Below are positions 35,973-44,540 of a stretch of DNA of 64,000 bases, one piece after another. Origin of the DNA: Acidobacteriaceae bacterium KBS 89 (lineage in GTDB: Bacteria > Acidobacteriota > Terriglobia > Terriglobales > Acidobacteriaceae); the NCBI GenBank assembly GCA_000381605.1, contig KB906757.1, forward strand, positions 124,001 through 188,000, given 5' to 3'. Position 1 is the stretch's first letter, and every line of letters starts with the position of its first letter. A program made the translations under genes and the position numbers. The notes beneath the pieces were generated by a model. That model did no database searches and was not told where the DNA came from. It worked only from the letters and a program-made list of their open reading frames with translations.

Positions 35973-36518
35973 ATGAAAAAGAAAGATACGATCTATTCAG
36001 ATGAGTTGATCGTCGACGATCTCGCGGACGGTCTGCCCGACGCTGAGACCCCGACGCTGTCGCATTACGACGAAACAGGTCAGGCGTGCATGGTCGACGT
36101 AAGTGGGAAGCCAGCGACAAAGCGCGAGGCCGTCGCAGCAGCGTTCGTGGAGCTGTCCGACGCCGTGTTGGAGGCGCTGCCTCAAAATCCAAAAGGAAAT
36201 CCGCTGGAGGTTGCGCGCTTCGCGGGAATTCAAGCCGCCAAGCAAACCTCGAATTTGATTCCGATGTGTCATCCGCTCGCGTTGAGCTTTGTCGATGTAC
36301 AGGTTCAGGTGGTCGAGGGCGGTGTGGCGATCGAGGCCACCGCCGCCACCGTCGCGGGCACAGGAGTCGAGATGGAAGCGATGACCGCTGCTTCGATCGC
36401 GGCGCTTACCGTCTACGACATGACGAAGGCGCTCGACAAGGGCATCCGCATCCGCGAGGTGATGCTGGTCCGCAAGAGCGGCGGCAAGAGCGGGGACTAT
36501 CGGCGCGAGATCGTCTAA
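35973..36518 (+). CDS. moaC: cyclic pyranopterin monophosphate synthase MoaC
   Basis: 181 residues, second step of molybdopterin synthesis. MVDVSGKPATKREAVA, IQAAKQTSNLIPMCHPLAL and GTGVEMEAMTAASIAALTVYDM..KALDKG are the family motifs. Slightly longer N-terminus than E. coli MoaC (about 20 residues). Operon with moeA. Confidence 0.97.
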   Translation: MKKKDTIYSDELIVDDLADGLPDAETPTLSHYDETGQACMVDVSGKPATKREAVAAAFVELSDAVLEALPQNPKGNPLEVARFAGIQAAKQTSNLIPMCHPLALSFVDVQVQVVEGGVAIEATAATVAGTGVEMEAMTAASIAALTVYDMTKALDKGIRIREVMLVRKSGGKSGDYRREIV

Positions 36519-36527
36519 GCTAGCGAA

Positions 36528-37562
36528 TCAAAGCGCGGTCGCTAACGTCACAGCGAAGAAGTGCTGCGGGTCCCGCCACGATTTCGTCGCCTTGAAGTTC
36601 GCGGAAGCCAGCAATGCCTCGACCGCCGCGGGAGTGAATTTGTAACTGTTTTCGGTGTGTATGGTTTCGCCTTGCGCAAACTCAACCGTGAACGCATCCG
36701 TACCCCCAAACGCCGGAAACTGGACAGTCTGTTCCACCAACGATTCAAGGTGCATCTCGATGCGAGACTCTGTCGGATTCCAGAGCACCTTGTGACGAAA
36801 GTTGTCCGTCTCGAAATCGGCGCCCAGGTCGCGGTTCAGGCGCGTAAGGACGTTCATGTTGAAGGCGGCCGTTGTTCCGGCAGCATCGTCGTAGGCAGCC
36901 AGCAGCATCGCTTCGGTCTTGGGCGCACCGGCCCCCGCGAACGGAGCAAGATCCGTTCCCAGCAGCAGCGTATCGCCGGGTAGCAGCTGAGCACGGAGGT
37001 TGCGCAGAACCTCGCGCGCCCCATCAGGTGTGAAGTTGCCGATGCTGGAGCCTATGTAAAGCGCGAGTGTCCGCGTGTTCGGCAGGCGGTTCAGCGGAAG
37101 CGCCTCGCGGGTGTAGTCCGTCACCTGGCAGCGCACCGTGACGCCAGGGATGTTGTTCAGGATGTTTTCGCTCGCCTCCGCCAGCGCGGTCTCGGAGACG
37201 TCCACAGGCTGATAGACGACGCTTCCCTGCTGACGGACAGCCGCCGCAAGCAGAATCCCGGTCTTCGTCGCAGTGCCTGCACCCAGCTCAATCAAGGTAA
37301 GCTTGCCGGCCGGTCCCTGTCCCAGCGCCGCCGTTTGCAGAATCTCATCGGCGTGCGCCTCGAAGATGCCGCGTTCGGTACGCGTCAGGTAATACTCAGG
37401 AAGCTCAGTAATCTCCTCAAAGAGATACGAACCTGCCTCATCGTAGAAGAGCCATGGGGAGAGAGTCTTGGGCGTCGCAGTGAGGCCCTCTCGAACCTCA
37501 CGGGCCACCGCGTCGCTGGTACTGGTCGATATGGCTTCCGGTGCGATTGCAAATGTCGACAC
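36528..37562 (-). CDS. egtD: L-histidine N(alpha)-methyltransferase EgtD
   Basis: 344 residues. SAM-dependent trimethylation of histidine to hercynine, first step of ergothioneine synthesis. PKTLSPWLFYDEAGSYLFEEITELPEYYLTRTE and LIELGAGTATKTGILL are characteristic, as are YIGSSIGNFTPDGAREVL and IHTENSYKFTP. GTG 37562 is chosen with AGGGGG about six bases upstream. Transcribed after egtB on the same strand, 309 bp downstream of it. Confidence 0.95.
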   Translation of the reverse strand: MSTFAIAPEAISTSTSDAVAREVREGLTATPKTLSPWLFYDEAGSYLFEEITELPEYYLTRTERGIFEAHADEILQTAALGQGPAGKLTLIELGAGTATKTGILLAAAVRQQGSVVYQPVDVSETALAEASENILNNIPGVTVRCQVTDYTREALPLNRLPNTRTLALYIGSSIGNFTPDGAREVLRNLRAQLLPGDTLLLGTDLAPFAGAGAPKTEAMLLAAYDDAAGTTAAFNMNVLTRLNRDLGADFETDNFRHKVLWNPTESRIEMHLESLVEQTVQFPAFGGTDAFTVEFAQGETIHTENSYKFTPAAVEALLASANFKATKSWRDPQHFFAVTLATAL

Positions 37563-37871
37563 GTAGAGTCCCCCTAGGTTCTTGCAACCATATATGCGGC
37601 ACAACTCAAAGGTTCTCTTCCCACCGCTGTCTGACTTTGATGCATATCAGGCGAATTTTGTGCAGCTTTTCTGTACGGGTTTCTATGGCTTTTCCAATTG
37701 GCCCAATTTCCGCGAATCAGATTCGATTGAGGAGCGACAATGATACCGAAGACCAACGCTCCCCTTGATAAACCATTGATAAATAACGCCGTCACACAGG
37801 TTCATGCGGAGGATAATTTTAGCTTTTGGGGAGATCGCCGCAGAGCGTTCTCCCAAGGCACACAGTGAGGC
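37563..37871. other. 309-bp spacer between egtB and egtD
   Basis: No protein gene I trust. One short hairpin (GGGAGA with TCTCCC, about 37837-37859) just downstream of egtB has no clear T-run. The spacer could hold a separate egtD promoter; none is convincing by eye. Confidence 0.5.
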
Positions 37872-39260
37872 CTACTTCACTGCGTCCTCGGCAAGCCGCA
37901 GTCCCGAAAACTGCCATCGAGTCCCCGGACCAAAAAAGTTGCGATACGTAGCCCGAATATGCGTCGCCGGAGTGACGCACGAACCTCCACGCAGCACAAC
38001 CTGCGACGACATGAACTTGCCGTTGTACTCTCCCAGCGCTCCCGGCAGAGGCTTGTAGCCGGGATAGCCCGTGTGACCCGACTGAGACCACTCCCACACA
38101 TCGCCAAACATCTGCTGCAGCCCGGAGAGCGCCATGGCCGGCCTGGGGTGCAGGCTTCCAGTCTCGAGCAGGTTCGCCGTCGAAGCAGGCAGGACCGCCG
38201 GTTTCTTCACTGCGTCGGCATTCGGATAAGTGATCAGCGCAGGCTGCGAGTCGACCTCTTTGCGCAGGAGACCAAGCTGGCTGGCGGCATGCTCCCACTC
38301 AAACTCCGTGGGCAAGCGGCGTCCGGCCCACCGGGCATACGCGTCGGCCTCGAAGAGGCTCAGGTGACACACGGGCGTCTCACTCAGTTCGTCGAGCGAC
38401 CGGAAGCCATGCATCGTGTAGATGCACCATCCGGAGTTGGTGCTGTTGTCATGCTGCCAGTAAAGCGGCGCCTGCCACCCTTCGGCGCGCATCGTCGTCC
38501 ATCCCTCGGCAAGCCACAACTCAGGGCGGTTGTAGCCATTCTGGTCGATGAAAGCGAGGTACTCTGCACAGGTGACCAGGCGGGTCGCAAGCCGAAAGGG
38601 CGAGAGATAAACAGGATGCCTCGGCGTCTCGTTATCGAAGGCAAACGTATCGGTCGACGCGGAGGCAAGCGTAAGACCGATCTCCGTCAGACCAGGTGCA
38701 AAGTCGACCCAGTCCAGCGGCGGCGCGATCGTCTCGGACCTATGCTTTGCGGTTTCCTCAAGGTACGCCGGATGCAGCGGATTCGTGAAGAACGCATGCT
38801 TGATATCGGTGGCGATCAGCTCCTGGTGCTGCTGCTCATGTTCGAGCCCCAGCGCAATGCGTCGCGCAGCTTCATCCTCCAGCGGATGCTGCATCCGCGC
38901 GATCATGGCGGCGTCCACATGTGCGCGATAGGCGAGAATCGCGTCGAGCGGCGGTCGCGAGAACGAAGCGCGCAGCTTCTTCTCCGGCATATCGCCGAGC
39001 GAGTTGTAGTAGCTGTTGAACAGCCAATGAAATTCGGGGTGGAAGGGTTGGTATCCGGCGGCGAACTCACGCAGTACAAACGTTTCGAAGAACCAGCTGG
39101 TATGGGCGAGGTGCCATTTCACTGGGCTCGCCTCAGGACACGATTGCACCATCATGTCTTCAGGAGATAAAGGGCTACAAAGACGCTGGGTAGCCTGACG
39201 CACTGCCTTGAAGCGGGCAAGAAGAGAAGTAGCGGCTGCGGTTTCTACAATCAAGGGCAT
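37872..39260 (-). CDS. egtB: ergothioneine biosynthesis sulfoxide synthase EgtB
   Basis: 462-residue non-haem iron enzyme joining hercynine to a thiol with O2. N-terminal DinB-like half carries a probable three-His iron site: H53 in HLAHTSWFFE and H141/H145 in HEQQHQE. The C-terminal formylglycine-generating-like half contains GDVWEWSQSGHTGYPGY and RGGSCVTPATHIRATYRNFFGPGTRWQFSGLRLA. No egtA, egtC or egtE is nearby; acidobacterial EgtB (Chloracidobacterium) is known to use cysteine directly, which would make the pathway short. Confidence 0.95.
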   Translation of the reverse strand: MPLIVETAAATSLLARFKAVRQATQRLCSPLSPEDMMVQSCPEASPVKWHLAHTSWFFETFVLREFAAGYQPFHPEFHWLFNSYYNSLGDMPEKKLRASFSRPPLDAILAYRAHVDAAMIARMQHPLEDEAARRIALGLEHEQQHQELIATDIKHAFFTNPLHPAYLEETAKHRSETIAPPLDWVDFAPGLTEIGLTLASASTDTFAFDNETPRHPVYLSPFRLATRLVTCAEYLAFIDQNGYNRPELWLAEGWTTMRAEGWQAPLYWQHDNSTNSGWCIYTMHGFRSLDELSETPVCHLSLFEADAYARWAGRRLPTEFEWEHAASQLGLLRKEVDSQPALITYPNADAVKKPAVLPASTANLLETGSLHPRPAMALSGLQQMFGDVWEWSQSGHTGYPGYKPLPGALGEYNGKFMSSQVVLRGGSCVTPATHIRATYRNFFGPGTRWQFSGLRLAEDAVK

Positions 39261-39370
39261 GGCCTTCTCGCTGGTGAAGAGATAGCAAACGGGATTGTGA
39301 TGCCTGATGAGACTTGAAAGTTGCCGAAAGGTTACCGTGGAACTGCTTCGATCTTACCTCGAAGACTCGT

Positions 39371-40069
39371 CTACGGTTTGGCGATCACGCCCAGGTCCAC
39401 CATGCCGTTCACAAAGTACTGCACAGCCAGCGCGACCAGCAGCAACCCCATGATTCGCACCAGGATCCTTACTCCGGTCTCGCCCAGTCGCCGCCCCACA
39501 AGGTCCGAGTTCCCCAGCACCAGGTAGCAGATTGCCGCCGTAATCAAGATCGCCGCCAGAATCGCCGCCATCTTCTTCCACTCGCCTTCCGCCTGCCCGA
39601 CCAGGACCATCACACTGGTGATCGCGCCCGGACCCGCCAACATGGGAATCCCCAGCGGCACAATACCCGCATCCTCTTTCCGTGCCGCCGCCGCCGACTC
39701 TTCGTGCGACTCCTGTGTCGGCGAGCGTTTCGCCTCAAGCATGTCCAGCCCGATTAACAGAAGAATCACTCCGCCCGCAATCTCGAACGCAGGCAACGTG
39801 ATCCCGAACATCTTGAAGATGTACTGACCCGCCACTGCGAATGCGCTCAGCACCACCAGGGCCGTCACTGATGCCTTCCACGCCATCTTCTTCCGCCGCT
39901 TCGCGTCTGCCCCAGCCGTCACCGCGAGAAACGTCGGCAACGCGGCAAACGGATCGACCAGAAAAAAGATGGAACTCAGCGCCAGCGCGGAAAACCGCAC
40001 ATACGCCGAGTGCTGCAGCCCCGCAAGACTGACAGAATGGGGATCAAACATCACTACCCATTCTCCCAT
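39371..40069 (-). CDS. MarC family membrane protein
   Basis: 232 residues with six membrane helices in two halves; FFLVDPFAALPTFLAVTAG and GIPMLAGPGAITSVMVL are the repeated P-G motifs of the family. Originally linked to multiple antibiotic resistance in E. coli, but real function is unclear. Start ATG 40069 or the Met at 40051 (MFDPHSV). Divergent from ilvE across 47 bp. Confidence 0.88.
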   Translation of the reverse strand: MGEWVVMFDPHSVSLAGLQHSAYVRFSALALSSIFFLVDPFAALPTFLAVTAGADAKRRKKMAWKASVTALVVLSAFAVAGQYIFKMFGITLPAFEIAGGVILLLIGLDMLEAKRSPTQESHEESAAAARKEDAGIVPLGIPMLAGPGAITSVMVLVGQAEGEWKKMAAILAAILITAAICYLVLGNSDLVGRRLGETGVRILVRIMGLLLVALAVQYFVNGMVDLGVIAKP

Positions 40070-40116
40070 ACCGCTCCCGCCGCTATAATTAATCCTCAGG
40101 CTACAGGAGCCCGCGA

Positions 40117-41058
40117 ATGACCATTCAAAGCACCAGCAACATCTGGCACAACGGAAAGCTCATCCCCTGGGACAAGGCGCAGATCCACGTGATGTCCCAC
40201 GTCATCCACTACGGCTCGTCGGTCTTCGAGGGCATCCGCTGCTACACCCAGCCCAACGGCGCCGGCGTCTTCCGCCTTCCTGAACACATGGCACGCCTCG
40301 TCGACTCCGCCAAGATCTATCGTATGCCTCTGCCCTACACCGCAGAGCAGCTCGCAGCCGCAGTGGTCGACGTCATCGAAGCCAACGGCGTCACGCCCTG
40401 CTACATTCGCCCCATCGCCTTCCGCGGCTACGGCGAGATGGGCGTCAACCCGCTCAAGAGTCCCGTCGAAATCTACATCGCCAACTTCCCCTGGGGCAAA
40501 TACGTCCACGGCAACGAAGGTGCCGATGTCTGCGTCTCCAGTTGGAGCCGCCTCGCACCCAACACCATGCCCTCACTCGCCAAGGCCGGCGCCAACTACA
40601 TGAACTCGCAGCTCATCCGCATGGAGGCCGAGATCAACGGCTACTCCGAGGGCATCGCGCTCGACACCAACGGCTACCTCTCCGAGGGCTCCGGCGAAAA
40701 CCTGTTCCTCGTCCGTGGCGGCGTCCTTTACACATCACCTCTCGCAAACTCCGTGCTCAACGGCATCACGCGCAGCTCGGTTCTCACGCTCGCCCGGCAA
40801 CTCGGTATCGAGGTCGTCGAGCAGCCCCTTCCACGCGAGCTGCTTTACATCTGCGACGAAGCCTTCTTTACCGGCACCGCCGCAGAGGTCACCCACCTTC
40901 GTTCGGTCGACCGCATCCTGATCGGCGACGGCAGCATGGGTCCCATCACCACCGCCCTGCACGATGAGTTCTTCGGCATCGTCAACGGCACGCGCCCCGA
41001 CCGTCACAACTGGCTCACCCCGGTTAACGTCAAGGTCGCAGAACCCGTCGGCGCATAA
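40117..41058 (+). CDS. ilvE: branched-chain amino acid aminotransferase IlvE
   Basis: 313 residues, PLP fold type IV. HYGSSVFEGIRCY, GYGEMGVNPLKSPVEIYIANFPWGKY, PLP-Lys region MPSLAKAGANYMNSQL, NGYLSEGSGENLFLVRGG and SVLNGITRSSVLTLARQLGIEVVEQ are typical IlvE motifs. Final step in Ile/Leu/Val synthesis. ATG 40117 preceded by AGGAG. Confidence 0.96.
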   Translation: MTIQSTSNIWHNGKLIPWDKAQIHVMSHVIHYGSSVFEGIRCYTQPNGAGVFRLPEHMARLVDSAKIYRMPLPYTAEQLAAAVVDVIEANGVTPCYIRPIAFRGYGEMGVNPLKSPVEIYIANFPWGKYVHGNEGADVCVSSWSRLAPNTMPSLAKAGANYMNSQLIRMEAEINGYSEGIALDTNGYLSEGSGENLFLVRGGVLYTSPLANSVLNGITRSSVLTLARQLGIEVVEQPLPRELLYICDEAFFTGTAAEVTHLRSVDRILIGDGSMGPITTALHDEFFGIVNGTRPDRHNWLTPVNVKVAEPVGA

Positions 41059-41080
41059 GCAACCGCTTTCGCTGCAAAAT

Positions 41081-41112
41081 AAAAGAGGCAGCCGCGATGG
41101 CTGCCTCTTTTT
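41081..41112. terminator. bidirectional terminator between ilvE and TPR gene
   Basis: Perfect 13-bp stem (AAAAGAGGCAGCC with GGCTGCCTCTTTT, loop GCGAT). T-runs on both sides; serves the convergent ilvE and the TPR gene at 41132. Confidence 0.93.
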
Positions 41113-41131
41113 ATTCCTAACATCTTCTACT

Positions 41132-42805
41132 TCACTCCGCTGCGCTCACCTTTCCGGCCACAAAAGCCTTGGCGTGGGCCAACGAAGTCCGCGAAGAATG
41201 CGCTCCATCGTCGGTATTCTTCAACATCGCCTCGTAGTACGAGGAGGCTTCCTTCTTCTTCCCAAGGGCTTCTGATGCACGACCGGCTCCGTACAGCCCG
41301 TTCAAGCGGTTCGGACTCAGCACAAGTGCAATCTTGTACTCAACAAACGCCTCCTCCGGACGATTCAGCTGCATCAGCATGTCTCCCACCATCTCGTGCG
41401 TTGGAATATCCACCTCTCCCTGTCCTAGTTTGTCTTGCTGATTGGCGGCCTTCCTCATCGTTGCAACCGCTTCATCGGTCTTTCCTTCGGCAAACTCCTT
41501 CCACGCCACCAGTTCATCGCGGTCCACCGTCATCTGCCCCACCAGAAATGCATAGGGACTCTTCTTCATCTCCTCAAGCCCCGCATCGAACTGCGTCAGG
41601 TTGGCGGCCGCATCTTCGGCCCGCCGAAGATGTCCATCCGCAACCCCGCGTCCCCAATACGTAACCAGTGCAAACAACCCGCTGGTATGTGGCGCCGGAA
41701 CCAGCGCTGCGGCTGACTTCCAGTCCTGCATCTCCAGGTCATAGAAGACTGGAAACTCATTGCGCACATACCCCGACATGTCTTTCATATCATCCATGCC
41801 TGCCATCGCGTCCAGACGATCGGCCAGAGGATTGATCCCATCCACCAGTTGCTTCGCCTTCCCGTCCTGACCCGTCTGCAGATACGCATAAAGCAGAAAC
41901 TCCTGCGCATGGAACATATGGTGGGTCCCCGGAATCCCTGCTGCCTCAGCTTTCTCGCTCGCCGCAACCGAAGCCAGATTCGAACTGATGTCTTCCGGCC
42001 ACATTCCTAATCTCGCAAAGATATGTCCCGGCATATGCAGCGCATGCGGCGAAGACGAGGCAATCTGCGCGTATTTTTGCGCCGCCGGCAATCCCTGCTG
42101 CGCCAGCTTCGGCGTATCGCAGGTGTGAATGATGTAGTGCGCGAGGCCGGGATGATCTGGATTTTTCTCAAACAACGGCACCAGCACGGCAAGCGCTTTC
42201 CGCTCCTTCACGAGGCTCGTGTCATCGGGAGAAACATCCGCCAGCAAAGAAAGTGCGTAGAAAGCCGAGGCCTCCACATCCGCCGGATACGCTTCGTGCT
42301 GCGCCAACATCCCCGCCGTATACGCATCCACGCGAGACTGATAGTTGTCGCCCTTCGCAGGATCATAGAAGCTGCTCAACGCAGCGATATATCTCCGTTC
42401 GCGATCGGTCTTCGCTCCAAGCTTCTGGGCCTCCTGCATCTCGACCCAGCCCTTATCCATCTCAGCCTTCTCTGGACGCCCCCACAACTCATGGAAACCG
42501 CTCATCGCAACGCCCCAGTGCGCCATCGCGCACTTCGGATCGCTCTTCGTCAGCTCCGTAAACTGTTCTCCAGCCTCCTCGTACCCAAACGAGTGCAGCA
42601 ACGCAACTCCTCGCTCCATCGGCACCTTCGACGCGGCCTCGCACGACACCGGAAACGACACCGATCCCAGCTTCTCCCCATCCGGCGCATGATGATGATG
42701 CATCCCCGGCATCTCGCCCATCTGCGCGTTCGCAACACAACAACTCACCAAAACGGCGGATAACCCGGCCGCTATACACGTCGTTCTCAAACTGATTCTT
42801 AGCAT
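41132..42805 (-). CDS. secreted TPR-like protein with His-rich N-terminus
   Basis: 557 residues. Signal peptide (LRISLRTTCIAAGLSAVLVSCCVANA), then a Met/His segment MGEMPGMHHHHAPDGEK that may bind metal, and helical repeats (FGYEEAGEQFTELTKSDPKCAMAHWGVAMSGFHELWG; YAQIASSSPHALHMPGHIFARLGMW; EAFVEYKIALVLSPNRLNGLYGAGRASEAL). Conserved HxPGHIFxRLG-type motifs suggest a specific TPR subfamily in Acidobacteriota; function unknown. ATG 42805 as start. Confidence 0.8.
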   Translation of the reverse strand: MLRISLRTTCIAAGLSAVLVSCCVANAQMGEMPGMHHHHAPDGEKLGSVSFPVSCEAASKVPMERGVALLHSFGYEEAGEQFTELTKSDPKCAMAHWGVAMSGFHELWGRPEKAEMDKGWVEMQEAQKLGAKTDRERRYIAALSSFYDPAKGDNYQSRVDAYTAGMLAQHEAYPADVEASAFYALSLLADVSPDDTSLVKERKALAVLVPLFEKNPDHPGLAHYIIHTCDTPKLAQQGLPAAQKYAQIASSSPHALHMPGHIFARLGMWPEDISSNLASVAASEKAEAAGIPGTHHMFHAQEFLLYAYLQTGQDGKAKQLVDGINPLADRLDAMAGMDDMKDMSGYVRNEFPVFYDLEMQDWKSAAALVPAPHTSGLFALVTYWGRGVADGHLRRAEDAAANLTQFDAGLEEMKKSPYAFLVGQMTVDRDELVAWKEFAEGKTDEAVATMRKAANQQDKLGQGEVDIPTHEMVGDMLMQLNRPEEAFVEYKIALVLSPNRLNGLYGAGRASEALGKKKEASSYYEAMLKNTDDGAHSSRTSLAHAKAFVAGKVSAAE

Positions 42806-43021
42806 GTACTTAAGCCTAGTCCATCGCACTCAGCCCGGGCAAGAAAGCATCAGACAAGGTCGCGTAGCCGGACCTGTCACGATAGACCGTTCCAGGATAT
42901 CCCGCCCAATCAAGCCTGCGATGGCACTCGACGTCGCAGCAACCGACCCATCTCTGTTGGCGCGACAAAAAGTAGGAAAAGTTTCCGCCCCTCCACCACT
43001 CTGTGCGACCATACCCAGCAC

Positions 43022-44419
43022 ATGCCCTCATCATCGCCCGCTCCAGAGGTCAGCCTCCATCGCCAGCTTCGCTTGCGCGACCTTGTCCTCACGCAGGTCC
43101 TCTGCGTCGTCGGCAGCTCATGGGTCGGTATCGCCGCTGGCCTCGGCAGAGCCCAGGCCCTTACCTGGATCGCCGCCATGGTCCTCTTCTACCTTCCCAT
43201 GGCCGTCTCCGTCATCTACCTCAACCGCGAGATGCCTCTCGAGGGCGGCCTCTACATCTGGGCACGCACCGCCTTCGGCGACCTGGGCGGCTTCATGACC
43301 GCCTGGAACCTCTGGTTCTACGGCATCGCCGTCACCGCTACCATCCTCTACGCCATCCCCACCGAGCTTGCCTACCTCATCGGCCCATCCGCCGCCTGGC
43401 TGCCCGAAAACCGCCTAGCCGCCTTCGTCATCACCGCCGTCATCACCCTAGCCGTCAGCGTCGCAGCCTATCGCGGCCTCGAACTCGGCAAATGGATCCA
43501 CAACATCGGCGGCATCTCCATCCTCATCGTCTACTGCACGCTGATCGTGCTTCCCTTCTGGGCCATGGCCCGTCACCAACCCATCCACTACGAGCCGTTG
43601 CCCATCCAACTCCCCCAACTCAACATGGTCTCCTTAGCGCTCTTTGGCCAGATGCTCTTCGGCGCTCTCTGCGGCCTCGAGTACATCGCCATCCTCGCCG
43701 GAGAAAGCAAAGACGCCGCCCGTTCCATCGGCCAATCCGTCGTCTTCGCCTCTCCAATCATCTGCGCGATGTTCATCGCCGGAACCAGCTCCGTCCTCGC
43801 CTTCTCTCGCGGCCATATCGACTTCATCGCTCCCATCCCCCAGACCCTTCGCTACGCCCTCGGCAACAGCGGCCTCGCCAATCTCATCGCCATGGCTGCC
43901 ATCCTCCTCGTCCAGTTCCGCCTCATCGCAGCCTCCAGCTTCATCTTCACCGGAGTCACCCGCCTCCCCATGGCCGCCGGTTGGGACCACCTCATCCCCG
44001 AATGGTTCACCCGCCTGCACCCGCGCTACCGCACGCCGGTAAACTCCGTCGTCTTCACCTGTGTGTTGGTTCTGTTCCTACTCTTTCTCGCAAACGTCGG
44101 CGTCCACGCGCAGGAGGCCTTCCAGGTTCTCAGCAACGCGGCCATCACTCACTACGAGATCGCCTACCTCTCCATGTTTGCCATTCCACTCATCGGAGCG
44201 AAGGCTCTTCGCGCCAGACTCCCCCGCTGGATCCGCTGGACCTCCATCGCCGGCCTCTGCGCCACTCTGTTCAGCTTTCTCATCTCCGCCTACCCCTTCG
44301 TCGACGTCGTAGACCCGCGCGCCTACGCCGCCAAGATCCTCGGCACCACCCTCATCAGCAACATCATCGGATACACCTTCTACCGCATCCGCAATCGCCA
44401 AACGCCCCATGTAAAATAA
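43022..44419 (+). CDS. APC family amino-acid permease
   Basis: 465 residues, about 12 membrane helices. Start region LRDLVLTQVLCVVGSSWVGIAAGLG, EGGLYIWARTAFGDLGGFMTAWNLWFYGI, and LFGQMLFGALCGLEYIAILAGESKDAARSIGQSV are typical for APC permeases. Likely imports an amino acid or amine. 121 bp before ggt; a functional link (uptake of amino acids released from gamma-glutamyl compounds) is inferred. Confidence 0.9.
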   Translation: MPSSSPAPEVSLHRQLRLRDLVLTQVLCVVGSSWVGIAAGLGRAQALTWIAAMVLFYLPMAVSVIYLNREMPLEGGLYIWARTAFGDLGGFMTAWNLWFYGIAVTATILYAIPTELAYLIGPSAAWLPENRLAAFVITAVITLAVSVAAYRGLELGKWIHNIGGISILIVYCTLIVLPFWAMARHQPIHYEPLPIQLPQLNMVSLALFGQMLFGALCGLEYIAILAGESKDAARSIGQSVVFASPIICAMFIAGTSSVLAFSRGHIDFIAPIPQTLRYALGNSGLANLIAMAAILLVQFRLIAASSFIFTGVTRLPMAAGWDHLIPEWFTRLHPRYRTPVNSVVFTCVLVLFLLFLANVGVHAQEAFQVLSNAAITHYEIAYLSMFAIPLIGAKALRARLPRWIRWTSIAGLCATLFSFLISAYPFVDVVDPRAYAAKILGTTLISNIIGYTFYRIRNRQTPHVK

Positions 44420-44540
44420 ATTCATTCACTAGATATTAGATATCGGTTCCTGAGACTTGAGCTCTGGCAGCAGCGTCCATTACTCAACCAGACCGCCAAC
44501 CCTCCATCGAACCTGACTCCGCCGCAAAAGGAAAATTGGC

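Noticed and set aside
37574-37795. 73-residue minus-strand frame between egtB and egtD
   Set aside because: No ribosome site or recognisable features.
43003-44439. 478-residue frame overlapping the APC permease
   Set aside because: Arg/His/Pro/Leu-rich shadow; the other frame has clear APC helices.
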